From Porticoccaceae bacterium (GTDB lineage Bacteria > Pseudomonadota > Gammaproteobacteria > Pseudomonadales > Porticoccaceae): 64,000 nt of DNA. Below, piece after piece: positions 1-6,773 of the stretch (position 1 is its first letter; every line of letters starts with the position of its first letter). Below the pieces are notes generated by a model. The model was not told where the DNA came from, made no database searches, and saw only the letters and a list, made by a program, of their open reading frames with translations. The stretch spans positions 1 through 64,000 of the forward strand of contig JAGPUQ010000011.1 of NCBI GenBank assembly GCA_018069525.1, given 5' to 3'. Made by a program: the position numbers and the translations under genes.

Positions 1-1
1 G

Positions 2-73
2 TTCGAGCGTTATGAAGGCGCCTCCGAAGCAGAGCAACAGGTAATTTATGCAAAATTGTGTGCAAACACTTAA
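2..73 (+). CDS. C-terminal tail of a preceding gene cassette (partial)
   Basis: The frame starting at base 2 is open from the window edge and ends at TAA 71-73, giving 23 residues that finish KLCANT. The stop codon sits inside the R'' end of the first attC site, which is how cassette ORFs usually end. The rest of the gene lies outside the window, so no function can be given. The reading frame and its fit to the attC are seen; that it is a real cassette gene is inferred. Confidence 0.45.
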   Translation, partial: FERYEGASEAEQQVIYAKLCANT

Positions 74-142
74 CAAGTCAAGGCAGCAACGCCACTTCGT
101 GGCTGGACGCGCTAACGCGCGCCGCTGCTTGAGGCGTTATGC
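70..142 (+). other. integron attC recombination site 1
   Basis: The R'' side is TTAACAAG and the R' side is GCGTTATGC, with the crossover motif GTTATGC at 135-141. The arm TCAAGGCAGC at 79-88 pairs with GCTGCTTGA at 124-132 except for one unpaired G. A single extrahelical base of this kind is the hallmark of folded attC sites. The loop between the arms carries smaller self-complementary segments (GCCAC/GTGGC and GCGCG-rich). Orientation places the array start, and any integrase gene, to the left outside the window. Confidence 0.85.
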
Positions 143-492
143 GAATGTATAAGATCAAAGAATTGGAAGCAGAGTATCTTGAAAGTGACGAGATCAATGT
201 CGTTCTTCCTATCAAAGAATCGGTATTTCTTAAGACATTAATTGAATCATGGTATAGCCTATCAAAACACCGAAACTTCCCAATGATTATTGGTTGTGTA
301 GTTAAACAGTTCTACAAAGCCAACTTTTTCATGAAAATGCGTAAGGCTTTTAAAACCTACCCTAACGCATGTGAGATATTTAGGTTTTACATTCTATATA
401 AAGGCAAAGAAGTGCTATATATTAATGCGAACACGGATGAAAATGATAAAAACTCAAAGATCATCAAAATATTCAAACTATGGCACGCATAA
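139..492 (+). CDS. gene-cassette protein of unknown function, 117 aa
   Basis: I do not recognise this family. The protein is basic and rich in Lys, Ile and Phe, with no clear signal peptide or membrane segment; the most hydrophobic stretch is around residues 49-55 (MIIGCVV). The ATG at 139 lies inside the R' end of attC 1, and a second ATG two codons later (145) is an equally good start. The stop is followed directly by attC 2. One short ORF filling the space between two attC sites is the standard cassette layout. Base composition is clearly more AT-rich than the core genes to the right, which fits an acquired cassette. Transcription would depend on an upstream array promoter or read-through. 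Confidence 0.7.
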   Translation: MRMYKIKELEAEYLESDEINVVLPIKESVFLKTLIESWYSLSKHRNFPMIIGCVVKQFYKANFFMKMRKAFKTYPNACEIFRFYILYKGKEVLYINANTDENDKNSKIIKIFKLWHA

Positions 493-555
493 CAAGTGGG
501 TCATTGCGGCTCCAAAAACCTGCGGTTTTTTCCGCACATTACCCAAGCGTTACAT
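488..555 (+). other. integron attC recombination site 2
   Basis: The R'' side is ATAACAAG and the R' side is GCGTTACAT. The arm TGGGTCATTG at 497-506 matches the reverse complement of CATTACCCA near 538-546 apart from one extra base. The loop contains a short hairpin, AAAAACC/GGTTTTT around 513-529, that resembles a small intrinsic terminator. The crossover base is G549, so cassette 1 spans roughly 136-549. Confidence 0.85.
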
Positions 556-586
556 GTCCGTTTAAATTGAGTAATGCGAGCAATAA

Positions 587-949
587 GTGAAGCTGCTTTT
601 AAAACTTCAAGATAAAGATGAGGCCCAATCAATAAAGCTCCGATTGGAGCTTTCAGGAATACCCATATTTATAGGCAGTGAAAATTCAGGACCAGCTATG
701 GGTGTAATGTTCTCTGACTGCTATACCATTTGGGCAGAAATAGACCAGCAATATAACTGCGCTATTTCTGTAATAAATGACGAGAGCTATGAACCAATCA
801 ATCCTGTGGTAATAGATGAGTTTCGCCAATTACAGGACAATGGAGTTAAAAACTTTAGAGATAAATTCTCAAAAGTAGGTGAATATATACTAAACACTAT
901 ACTGCTAGGTGTTGTGGGTGGTTTTGTTTACTACGCTCTATCTAGCTAG
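587..949 (+). CDS. gene-cassette protein: DUF2007-like domain with C-terminal membrane segment, 120 aa
   Basis: Residues 1-75 resemble the small DUF2007 'signal transducing' domain: a beta strand ending KLQDKDEA, a helix (AQSIKLRLELSG), then IPIFIGSE, the usual layout of that ferredoxin-like fold. Residues 98-120 form one hydrophobic helix (ILLGVVGGFVYYALSS), so the domain would sit in the cytoplasm on an inner-membrane anchor. The start is GTG 587; no ATG is in frame and the ribosome-binding site is weak. The stop is just before attC 3. The cassette layout is seen; the DUF2007 assignment is from memory and tentative. Confidence 0.7.
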   Translation: MKLLLKLQDKDEAQSIKLRLELSGIPIFIGSENSGPAMGVMFSDCYTIWAEIDQQYNCAISVINDESYEPINPVVIDEFRQLQDNGVKNFRDKFSKVGEYILNTILLGVVGGFVYYALSS

Positions 950-950
950 C

Positions 951-1013
951 ATGTAACAAGCATAGTCACGATCAGCCAGCATAAAAGACTGCCCGTGCTA
1001 TGGGCGTTAAAAA
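951..1013 (+). other. integron attC recombination site 3 (last visible site)
   Basis: The R'' side is TGTAACAAG and the R' side is GGCGTTAAAAA. CATAGTCACG at 961-970 pairs with CGTGCTATG at 994-1002 with one bulged base. The crossover G is at 1006, so cassette 2 spans about 550-1006. No further attC follows, so this is the right-hand end of the array. Confidence 0.82.
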
Positions 1014-1167
1014 CTCAATACTGCACCTATTACCGCCGCTCTATTTAGCCCCAATAATATTATCACTCGCAGCGTTGTACTGGCGTCGCAACAGAACTAA
1101 TAAACCAACAAAAACCCGCACCTGCTTACGCAAATACGGGTTGATCGGTGAAGCGTTTAAACTGTAG
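1000..1167 (+). CDS. possible small membrane protein ORF, 55 aa
   Basis: An ATG inside the R' end of attC 3 opens a 55-codon frame, just as the cassette 1 ORF starts inside attC 1. Residues 7-28 are hydrophobic (SILHLLPPLYLAP then IILSLAALY) and are followed by a basic tail (WRRNRTNKPTK). It could be a terminal cassette gene. Against this, it has no attC behind it, and its 3' half overlaps a probable terminator hairpin that belongs to the facing gene. Confidence 0.22.
   Translation: MGVKNSILHLLPPLYLAPIILSLAALYWRRNRTNKPTKTRTCLRKYGLIGEAFKL
1106..1143 (-). terminator. rho-independent terminator for the low-complexity gene at 1171-1770
   Basis: Read on the minus strand, AACCCG pairs with CGGGTT, with an inner TTGC/GCAA-type stem, and is followed by TTTTGTT. 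It lies about 30 bp after the stop of the minus-strand gene. Confidence 0.5.
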
Positions 1168-1170
1168 CGA

Positions 1171-1770
1171 TTATTCTTCGCCCCAGAACTTCCACCATTT
1201 TCTGCTATTTTGTTCACGCATTTCCTGACCTTTTTCAGAGCCTTTACCTAATTCCTTCTGTTCTTGATCCATTTTCATTTCGCGCTGCTTTTCAAGGCCG
1301 CGTTTATCGCCATCATAGCCGTCGCGATCCATTCCGCCGTGCTCTTCCATCATAGATTCACGCTTACCTTTTTTCTCTTTTTTATCAGAGGATCGGTTAT
1401 CGCTGCGGTCATCTGATTTGTCGTCACTACGATCATCGCTACGGTCACCTGACTTATCATCACTGCCATCATCGCTACGATCATCTGACTTATCATCGCT
1501 GCTATCATCACTACTATCGTCGCCACGGCCATAGCCTGACTTATCAGAGAAGCGATCAACTTTCTCTTCTTTTTGGTACTGCCCGGCCTTTTCCTTAGCT
1601 TTATCCTTACCAGCATTCTCGGGCTTGGCTGCCAACGCAGCACCGCTGGCCAGGGCCAGGGAGGAAACAGCAATCAGCGCTATCTTCATGGCTTTACCAG
1701 GCTGAGCCTTGCTCGACTCGATGCTTTTTATCATAGCGTCGTTTGTCATATTGTTATCTGTATCAATCAT
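1171..1770 (-). CDS. exported acidic repeat protein with C-terminal WWKFWG module, 199 aa
   Basis: No named family is recognised. I chose ATG 1770 (MIDTDNN) because TTGGAG lies 9 bp upstream; an upstream GTG at 1806 is in frame. A long polar leader of about 28 residues precedes a signal-peptide core (MKIALIAVSSLALASGAALA). Next comes an Asp/Ser array of four-residue units DD[KRSG]S, about eleven copies, coded at 1387-1521. A Lys/Glu-rich stretch follows, then a 40-residue tail beginning GLEKQRE and ending RKWWKFWGEE. The tail is nearly identical to that of the next gene (1971-2579), so the two are paralogues that differ only in the middle. Export to the envelope is inferred from the leader. 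Confidence 0.72.
   Translation of the reverse strand: MIDTDNNMTNDAMIKSIESSKAQPGKAMKIALIAVSSLALASGAALAAKPENAGKDKAKEKAGQYQKEEKVDRFSDKSGYGRGDDSSDDSSDDKSDDRSDDGSDDKSGDRSDDRSDDKSDDRSDNRSSDKKEKKGKRESMMEEHGGMDRDGYDGDKRGLEKQREMKMDQEQKELGKGSEKGQEMREQNSRKWWKFWGEE
1387..1521 (-). repeat. 12-bp coding tandem repeat (DD[KRSG]S units)
   Basis: The array has about eleven degenerate 12-bp units of the type TCATCGCTACGA, each coding one acidic tetrapeptide. The period is preserved with no frameshift, and substitutions alternate Lys, Arg, Ser and Gly at one position. Confidence 0.8.
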
Positions 1771-1970
1771 TATGTTTTTCTCCAAAAAAGGTTTATTCGC
1801 ATACACGGGTCAACTTGATCGCAAGACAAGCATCCCATACGAGGAAGTATAGACCCTCGCTTAATGTTGGTGTTCAAATTTGATCCGAAAATCGTGGTCT
1901 AACGCTCAGAAATAGCCATAACCCAGCAGCCACATGCAATGGACGCGGACTTATAGCGATTACTGGTCGC

Positions 1971-2579
1971 TTAATTGCTACCTTCGGCAGGCGTTTCAGG
2001 CTCACCCCAAAATTTCCACCATTTTTTGCTGTTTTGTTCGCGCATTTCCTGGCCTTGCTCAGAACCTTTACCAAGCTCTTTGCGCTCCTGGTTAATTTTA
2101 TTTTCACGCTGTTTTCCCAGGCCAGTTGCCTCCATTTCACTGCGTCGTTCTTCCATGCGTTCTCGACGTTTTTCCTTGCGCTCTAATCGCTCCTCTTCGT
2201 TCATTCCTCCACGCCGCTCTTCCATGCGTTCTCGACGTTTTCCCTTACGCTCTAGACGCTCCTCTTCGCTCATTTTTCCGCGCCGTTCTTCCATGCCTTC
2301 TCGACGTTTTTCCCTACGTTCTAGACGCTCCTCTTCGCTCATGTCTCCGCGCCGTTCTTCCATCTGTTCTCGGCGCTCCTCCATACGCTTGCGCATCTCC
2401 TCCGGATCTCGTCGTTTAAGGGTTTCTTCTGTGGACGAATCCGCGCTCACTTCTTCAGGCGTTGCCGCCTGAACCTGACCACCGTATAGCGCGATAAGGG
2501 CTGTGGCGGTCGCTGCAGCCATAAGCGTTTTTTTCATAGCATTTTGAATCGGCTTTTGTTCACTTAGAATTTTAGTCAT
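1971..2579 (-). CDS. exported Glu/Arg-rich helical repeat protein with C-terminal WWKFWG module, 202 aa
   Basis: This is the tandem paralogue of the gene at 1171-1770. ATG 2579 is preferred over GTG 2594 because GAGAG lies just upstream. The leader MTKILSEQKPIQNA precedes a signal core ending VQA, with likely cleavage before ATPEE. The middle is three copies of a 23-residue unit of alternating Glu and Arg/Lys (MSEEERLER, KRRE, MEERR), which should form a single charged alpha helix. The final module GLGKQREN to KKWWKFWGE is about 80 percent identical to that of the paralogue, with an extra PETPAEGSN tail. The family is unknown. A role as envelope spacer or tether is only inference. Confidence 0.72.
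   Translation of the reverse strand: MTKILSEQKPIQNAMKKTLMAAATATALIALYGGQVQAATPEEVSADSSTEETLKRRDPEEMRKRMEERREQMEERRGDMSEEERLERREKRREGMEERRGKMSEEERLERKGKRRERMEERRGGMNEEERLERKEKRRERMEERRSEMEATGLGKQRENKINQERKELGKGSEQGQEMREQNSKKWWKFWGEPETPAEGSN
2136..2342 (-). repeat. 69-bp coding tandem repeat, three copies
   Basis: Three consecutive 69-bp units encode the 23-residue Glu/Arg helix repeat, with a partial related copy at the 5' side of the coding sequence. Copies differ by a few substitutions and there are no indels. Confidence 0.8.
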
Positions 2580-2759
2580 GTCGCTATCTCTCACGTGTTG
2601 TCGCTTTAGTGTTTTATCATTTTAATGCTGCTGTGCCAGTTAGCTCATCGCCGGCAAGTCGCGCTAAACTCGGACTATCATCGCCATTGAGAGTTCACTC
2701 ACTCTTCGCCTCGACAGCCAGTATAAGACGATTACATGTTCAATTAGCGATACTACCGA

Positions 2760-3941
2760 TCACGCGACTTCAAATAAACCCGCTGCGCCCATACCACCGC
2801 CGACACACATGGTAATCACTACGTATTTCTCGCCGCGACGCTTACCTTCGCGCAAGGCGTGGCCGATCATGCGAGTACCGCTCATACCATAGGGGTGACC
2901 AATGGCAATCGCGCCGCCGTTGATATTGAGTTTTTCGTTGGGGATGCCCAGCTGATCGCGGCAGTAGATAGCTTGCACGGCAAAGGCTTCGTTCAACTCC
3001 CATACGCCTATATCATCGACACTCAAACCGTGTTGCTTAAGTAATTTGGGAATGGCAAACACCGGGCCGATACCCATTTCGTCGGGCTCACAACCGGCAA
3101 CGGCGATACCGCGATATATACCCAGGGGTTCTACATTGCGCTGCTCGGCCAGCTTGCTGTCCATCAACACGCAGGCTGCGGCACCATCGGACAATTGACT
3201 AGCGTTACCCGCCGCAATTGAACCGCCTTCGATCACTGGCTTGAGGGATTGCAGACCTTCCAGCGTGGTACTGGGTCGGTTGCCTTCGTCCAGCTTGAGG
3301 GTTTTTTCTTGCAGGGCTTCTTTGCCGGTGGCTTTATCCACCAATTTCATGGTGGCGGTCACTTCGACAATTTCGTCATCGAATATACCCGCTTGTTGAG
3401 CGGCGGCGGTGCGCTGCTGGGATTGCAGACCGTATTCATCCTGAGCATCGCGACCTATCTTGTAACGATTGGCGACGGTTTCCGCCGTTAACAACATGGG
3501 CATATACACATCTTTGTGTAGAGCGATCAAGTTAGGATCCTGTGCACGAAACCCGTTTTGATGTTCGTTTTGTACCAGGCTAATGTGTTCGAGACCGCCA
3601 CCAATGGCGACATCCATACCGTCAAACATAATTTGCTTGGCGGCCGTTGCCACCGACATTAAACCGGAGGAGCACTGGCGATCCATAGTCATACCGCTGG
3701 TCGTTACCGGACAACCACCGGCAAGCGCGGCCAGACGACCGACGTTATAGCCGCTGGTGCCCTGGCCCAGCGCACAACCCATGATCACATCTTCAACTTC
3801 GGCGGGATCAACACCGGCGCGCTGAATCGCAGCCTTAATGGCAATACCGGCCATAGTGGGCGCTTCGGTATCGTTAAATAAACCCCGGTAGGCTTTGCCG
3901 ATGGGGGTACGTGCCGATGAAACAATTACGGCTTCTCTCAT
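2760..3941 (-). CDS. acetyl-CoA C-acyltransferase (thiolase), 393 aa
   Basis: The enzyme cleaves 3-oxoacyl-CoA with CoA to give acetyl-CoA or another short acyl-CoA and a shortened acyl-CoA. It is a full-length thiolase-fold protein. The nucleophile Cys90 lies in DRQCSSG, His349 in [10 protein letters not shown], and the second catalytic Cys379 in [15 protein letters not shown] is also present. ATG 3941 has GGAG 7 bp upstream. It is the last gene of a five-gene minus-strand operon that holds every step of a beta-oxidation cycle. The actual substrate chain cannot be read from the sequence. Confidence 0.93.
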   Translation of the reverse strand: MREAVIVSSARTPIGKAYRGLFNDTEAPTMAGIAIKAAIQRAGVDPAEVEDVIMGCALGQGTSGYNVGRLAALAGGCPVTTSGMTMDRQCSSGLMSVATAAKQIMFDGMDVAIGGGLEHISLVQNEHQNGFRAQDPNLIALHKDVYMPMLLTAETVANRYKIGRDAQDEYGLQSQQRTAAAQQAGIFDDEIVEVTATMKLVDKATGKEALQEKTLKLDEGNRPSTTLEGLQSLKPVIEGGSIAAGNASQLSDGAAACVLMDSKLAEQRNVEPLGIYRGIAVAGCEPDEMGIGPVFAIPKLLKQHGLSVDDIGVWELNEAFAVQAIYCRDQLGIPNEKLNINGGAIAIGHPYGMSGTRMIGHALREGKRRGEKYVVITMCVGGGMGAAGLFEVA

Positions 3942-4007
3942 GATCTTTCTCCGTTTATTTCCGGATTGGAAATAGGCTTAAGGTTAATAGTTGTCGTGGT
4001 TGTATTT

Positions 4008-4043
4008 AAATCAAAATTAAAATCAGAATTAAAATAAAAACCA
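4008..4043. repeat. 12-bp tandem repeat beside an SDR stop codon
   Basis: Units AAATCAAAATTA, AAATCAGAATTA and AAATAAAAACCA run up to the stop codon (TTA 4047-4049 on the plus strand) of the SDR gene in the thiolase-SDR gap. The stretch is AT-rich, so the simple period is less striking than at other sites. Confidence 0.5.
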
Positions 4044-4046
4044 GTA

Positions 4047-4967
4047 TTAAGCATTCTTATCGATATCTGCCAGGGCTGCTTTGATAAATTTTGCAGTTTG
4101 ATCCAAGGCTGAGTTCAGGCGCTCTTCGCCATTGACGTCATCCAGGTCAGTCCAGTTTTCCACCACGTCTTCGGGTGTTTGCTGACCTGGGGACAGGTGA
4201 ATTCCTTTGGTCTCGTAGGTATGAAAACTGGCGTAACCACCGGCACCCGCACACAGCACAAATTTATTCGGCGCATCTTCACCACAGAGCGCCAGAACAC
4301 CGGCACTAACGGGTTCTGGCTGCAACACCGCAGCGGCGCGAGGGTCGGGGATAATGTCTTCGGTCATACGGGTGAGCGCAGCGGGAGCGAGCGAGTTAAC
4401 TCGCACATTATATTTTTCGCCCTCTTGAGCGAGAGTATTCATTAAACCCACCACGGCGAGTTTCGCTGCGCTGTAGTTAGACTGGCCAAAGTTGCCGTAC
4501 AAACCACTAGAAGACGCTGTCATCACGATACGACCATAGGCCTGTTCCTTCATGATTTCCCATACCGCTTTTGAGCAGTAGGCCGCGCCCATTAAATGCA
4601 CATCTACCACTAGCTTGAAGTCTTCCATGGTCATTTTTGAAAACGACTTATCGCGCAAAATCCCGGCGTTGTTCACCAGAATATCCACACGACCCCAGGC
4701 GTCCATCGCCTGTTGAACCATGGCTTGCACCTGTTCAAAATCGGCAACGTTTGCGCCGTTGGCAATGGCCTCACCGCCACTTTTTGTAATTTCGGCAACC
4801 ACTGCTTGCGCTGCTTCACTCGAGCTACCGGTGCCATCGCGAGCACCACCCAAATCATTCACGATTACTTTAGCTCCGCGCGCTGCGAATGCGAGCGCGT
4901 GGGATCGACCCAGGCCGTTACCTGCGCCAGTCACGATGGCTACTTTTCCATCAAATCGAATTGTCAT
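4047..4967 (-). CDS. SDR-family (3R)-hydroxyacyl-CoA dehydrogenase, MFE-2 type, 306 aa
   Basis: This NAD(P)-dependent dehydrogenase would oxidise 3-hydroxyacyl-CoA to 3-oxoacyl-CoA. TGAGNGLG at residues 13-20 binds the cofactor, NNAG is near 99-102, Ser is in TASSSG (150-155), and YSAAK gives Tyr165 and Lys169. The VNDLGG segment and the roughly 90-residue C-terminal extension resemble the dehydrogenase part of peroxisomal multifunctional enzyme 2 more than FabG. That fits with the neighbouring MaoC-type hydratase, since both act on the (3R) isomer. A good GGAG lies before ATG 4967. Confidence 0.88.
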   Translation of the reverse strand: MTIRFDGKVAIVTGAGNGLGRSHALAFAARGAKVIVNDLGGARDGTGSSSEAAQAVVAEITKSGGEAIANGANVADFEQVQAMVQQAMDAWGRVDILVNNAGILRDKSFSKMTMEDFKLVVDVHLMGAAYCSKAVWEIMKEQAYGRIVMTASSSGLYGNFGQSNYSAAKLAVVGLMNTLAQEGEKYNVRVNSLAPAALTRMTEDIIPDPRAAAVLQPEPVSAGVLALCGEDAPNKFVLCAGAGGYASFHTYETKGIHLSPGQQTPEDVVENWTDLDDVNGEERLNSALDQTAKFIKAALADIDKNA

Positions 4968-5021
4968 TTTTTTCTCCAGTTTATTTTTCCCTTGCGGGGA
5001 ATATAATAGTAATGAATGGAA

Positions 5022-5489
5022 TTAACCTGCAAAAACCATGGTCAAGGTTTCTGCGATCAGGGCAGGCTTGGCTTCACCCTCAATTTCTACGGTGACTTCC
5101 AGTTTAAATAAATATTGGCCGGGCTTTTTCTCGGTGGCTTCCACCAGTTTGGCATTGGCGCGCACTTTTGACCCCGATGGCACCGGTTGTAAAAACCGCA
5201 ATTTATCCATGCCGTAATTGAGGCCCATGGTTTTGTTCGGCACATCGACACCCACACCACCGTACTGCATAAAATAAGCCAGCAGGGACATGGTCAGATA
5301 GCCGTGGGCGATAGTACCGCCGAAGGGGGTATCTTTAGCGCGCTCGGGATCGACGTGAATAAACTGATGATCCTTAGTAACATCGGCAAAATCATTAATG
5401 CGCTGTTGGTCGATTTCAAACCAGTCCGAGGTGCCGCAATCTTTGCCCACGTTAGACTGTAGATCACTGGTATCAATTTTAAGTGTCAT
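5022..5489 (-). CDS. MaoC-like (R)-specific enoyl-CoA hydratase, 155 aa
   Basis: The protein has a single hot-dog fold and would hydrate trans-2-enoyl-CoA to (3R)-hydroxyacyl-CoA. The hydratase motif is visible as DHQFIHVDPERA, with Asp40 and His45 as the likely catalytic pair, followed by PFGGTIAHGYLTMSLL. Its length is typical of PhaJ/MaoC monomers. AAGGA lies before ATG 5489. It is third in the operon, between the acyl-CoA dehydrogenases and the SDR dehydrogenase, matching the order of reactions. Confidence 0.9.
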   Translation of the reverse strand: MTLKIDTSDLQSNVGKDCGTSDWFEIDQQRINDFADVTKDHQFIHVDPERAKDTPFGGTIAHGYLTMSLLAYFMQYGGVGVDVPNKTMGLNYGMDKLRFLQPVPSGSKVRANAKLVEATEKKPGQYLFKLEVTVEIEGEAKPALIAETLTMVFAG

Positions 5490-5532
5490 GGTTTTTCCTT
5501 TTAAGGTTTATATTAAGTTGAAGGTGAGAAAA

Positions 5533-6747
5533 CTAATAGCCCGATAACGCGGCAAAACGACGCTGATGAAAACGCTGATCGCCCAGCATGTGTTCGGCAA
5601 CGCGCGCGCGTTTCATATAAAAGCCCATATCGTATTCGTCGGTCATACCTATACCGCCGTGCAGTTGCACCGACTCATTGGTGGCCAGGGCGGCGACTTC
5701 ACTGGCTTTGGCTTTGGCCATACTGCACAGCAAGCTCGCAGCGTCGGAGTTCTCATCCAATGTCTTTTTATCCAATAGTTTTTCATCCAGAGCTTGCAAG
5801 GCTTTAATCACCACTGATTTTGTCAGCTCAATTTCGCTAAACAAATGCGCAGCGCGATGCTGCAAGCCCTGATAGGAGCCAATCAACACACCGAACTGTT
5901 TGCGCTCTTGCATATACTGAACCGTGCGCTCAAACACCTCCAGAGATATTCCCAACAATTCCGCAGCGAGGTGGGCATTGCCAATATCGGTGAGCCCTTC
6001 GATTAAGGCCAAACCTTTACCAGCCTGGCCCAGCATTGCGCCCTGGGGCACCACCACATTATCAAATGTGACCATGGCACTGTTACGACTATCGGCCATC
6101 ATCACGCGCTCGACTGTCACTCCCTCCGCATCACGATCCACCAGGAACACACTAATGCCGTCATTGTCATCCGGCGCGGCGGAGCTATGTGTAGAGCTGT
6201 GTGCAGAGCTACGCATGGAGGTGCGCGCGGAGACAATCAGCTTGTCGGCAACATGGCCATCGGCGACAAATTGTTTTGCGCCATTTAATTTTAAATTATT
6301 TGATTCAGCGCCGCCTTTACTCGCCGTCATAGTCACTTGAGCGGGCTTATGTTTCGGACCTTCGTCTACAGCCAAGGCCAGAGTTAGGGAACCTTCAACA
6401 ATAGCGGGCAGTAGAGTTTTCTTTTGCTCATCCGAGCCGCCCAACACTAATGCAGACACGCCGAGAATTGCAGTCGCAAATAACGGCGAGGCCGTTAAGG
6501 TACGACCATTCTCTTCCATAATTTGACCCATGCCGACGTGGCCAAAGTCGAGGCCGCCGTAAGCTTCGGGCACTAAAATACCTGCCCAACCTAACTCGAC
6601 CATTTGCGCCCAGGACTCTGCGCTATAACCAATTGCGTCGCGCTCGTCGCGCAAGCGGCGCAATTGCGCTAAGGGGGCATGTTCCTGTAAAAATCCGCGG
6701 GCGGATTCTTTTAGCATTTGTTGTTCTTCGTTTAATACTAATGCCAT
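5533..6747 (-). CDS. acyl-CoA dehydrogenase, beta-type partner, 404 aa
   Basis: This is an FAD flavoprotein that introduces the 2,3 double bond into acyl-CoA. It has the three-part acyl-CoA dehydrogenase architecture: an N-terminal helical domain, a middle beta domain and a C-terminal helical domain containing QLHGGIGMTDEYDMGFY. It lies 26 bp after another acyl-CoA dehydrogenase gene, and adjacent pairs often form heteromeric enzymes. Residues about 173-189 (RTSMRSSAHSSTHSS) are a Ser-rich insertion created by a 12-bp tandem repeat and are probably a surface loop in the middle domain. Which subunit carries the working catalytic Glu is not settled here. Confidence 0.88.
   Translation of the reverse strand: MALVLNEEQQMLKESARGFLQEHAPLAQLRRLRDERDAIGYSAESWAQMVELGWAGILVPEAYGGLDFGHVGMGQIMEENGRTLTASPLFATAILGVSALVLGGSDEQKKTLLPAIVEGSLTLALAVDEGPKHKPAQVTMTASKGGAESNNLKLNGAKQFVADGHVADKLIVSARTSMRSSAHSSTHSSAAPDDNDGISVFLVDRDAEGVTVERVMMADSRNSAMVTFDNVVVPQGAMLGQAGKGLALIEGLTDIGNAHLAAELLGISLEVFERTVQYMQERKQFGVLIGSYQGLQHRAAHLFSEIELTKSVVIKALQALDEKLLDKKTLDENSDAASLLCSMAKAKASEVAALATNESVQLHGGIGMTDEYDMGFYMKRARVAEHMLGDQRFHQRRFAALSGY
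6182..6229. repeat. in-frame 12-bp tandem repeat within the acyl-CoA dehydrogenase gene
   Basis: Four successive units are seen: GAGCTATGTGTA, GAGCTGTGTGCA, GAGCTACGCATG and GAGGTGCGCGCG. The period is exactly four codons, so the frame is kept and a Ser/His/Arg-rich loop results. Confidence 0.85.
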
Positions 6748-6773
6748 TACTGAAGTCTCTTAATTTATTTACC

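Noticed and set aside
1975-2472. Plus-strand 165-aa Arg/Ser-rich frame over the repeat protein gene
   Set aside because: It is the reverse reading of the Glu/Arg repeats; the minus-strand gene has a signal peptide and a conserved tail.
5924-6340. Plus-strand 138-aa frame within the acyl-CoA dehydrogenase gene
   Set aside because: It is antisense to a well-conserved enzyme and has no motif of its own.
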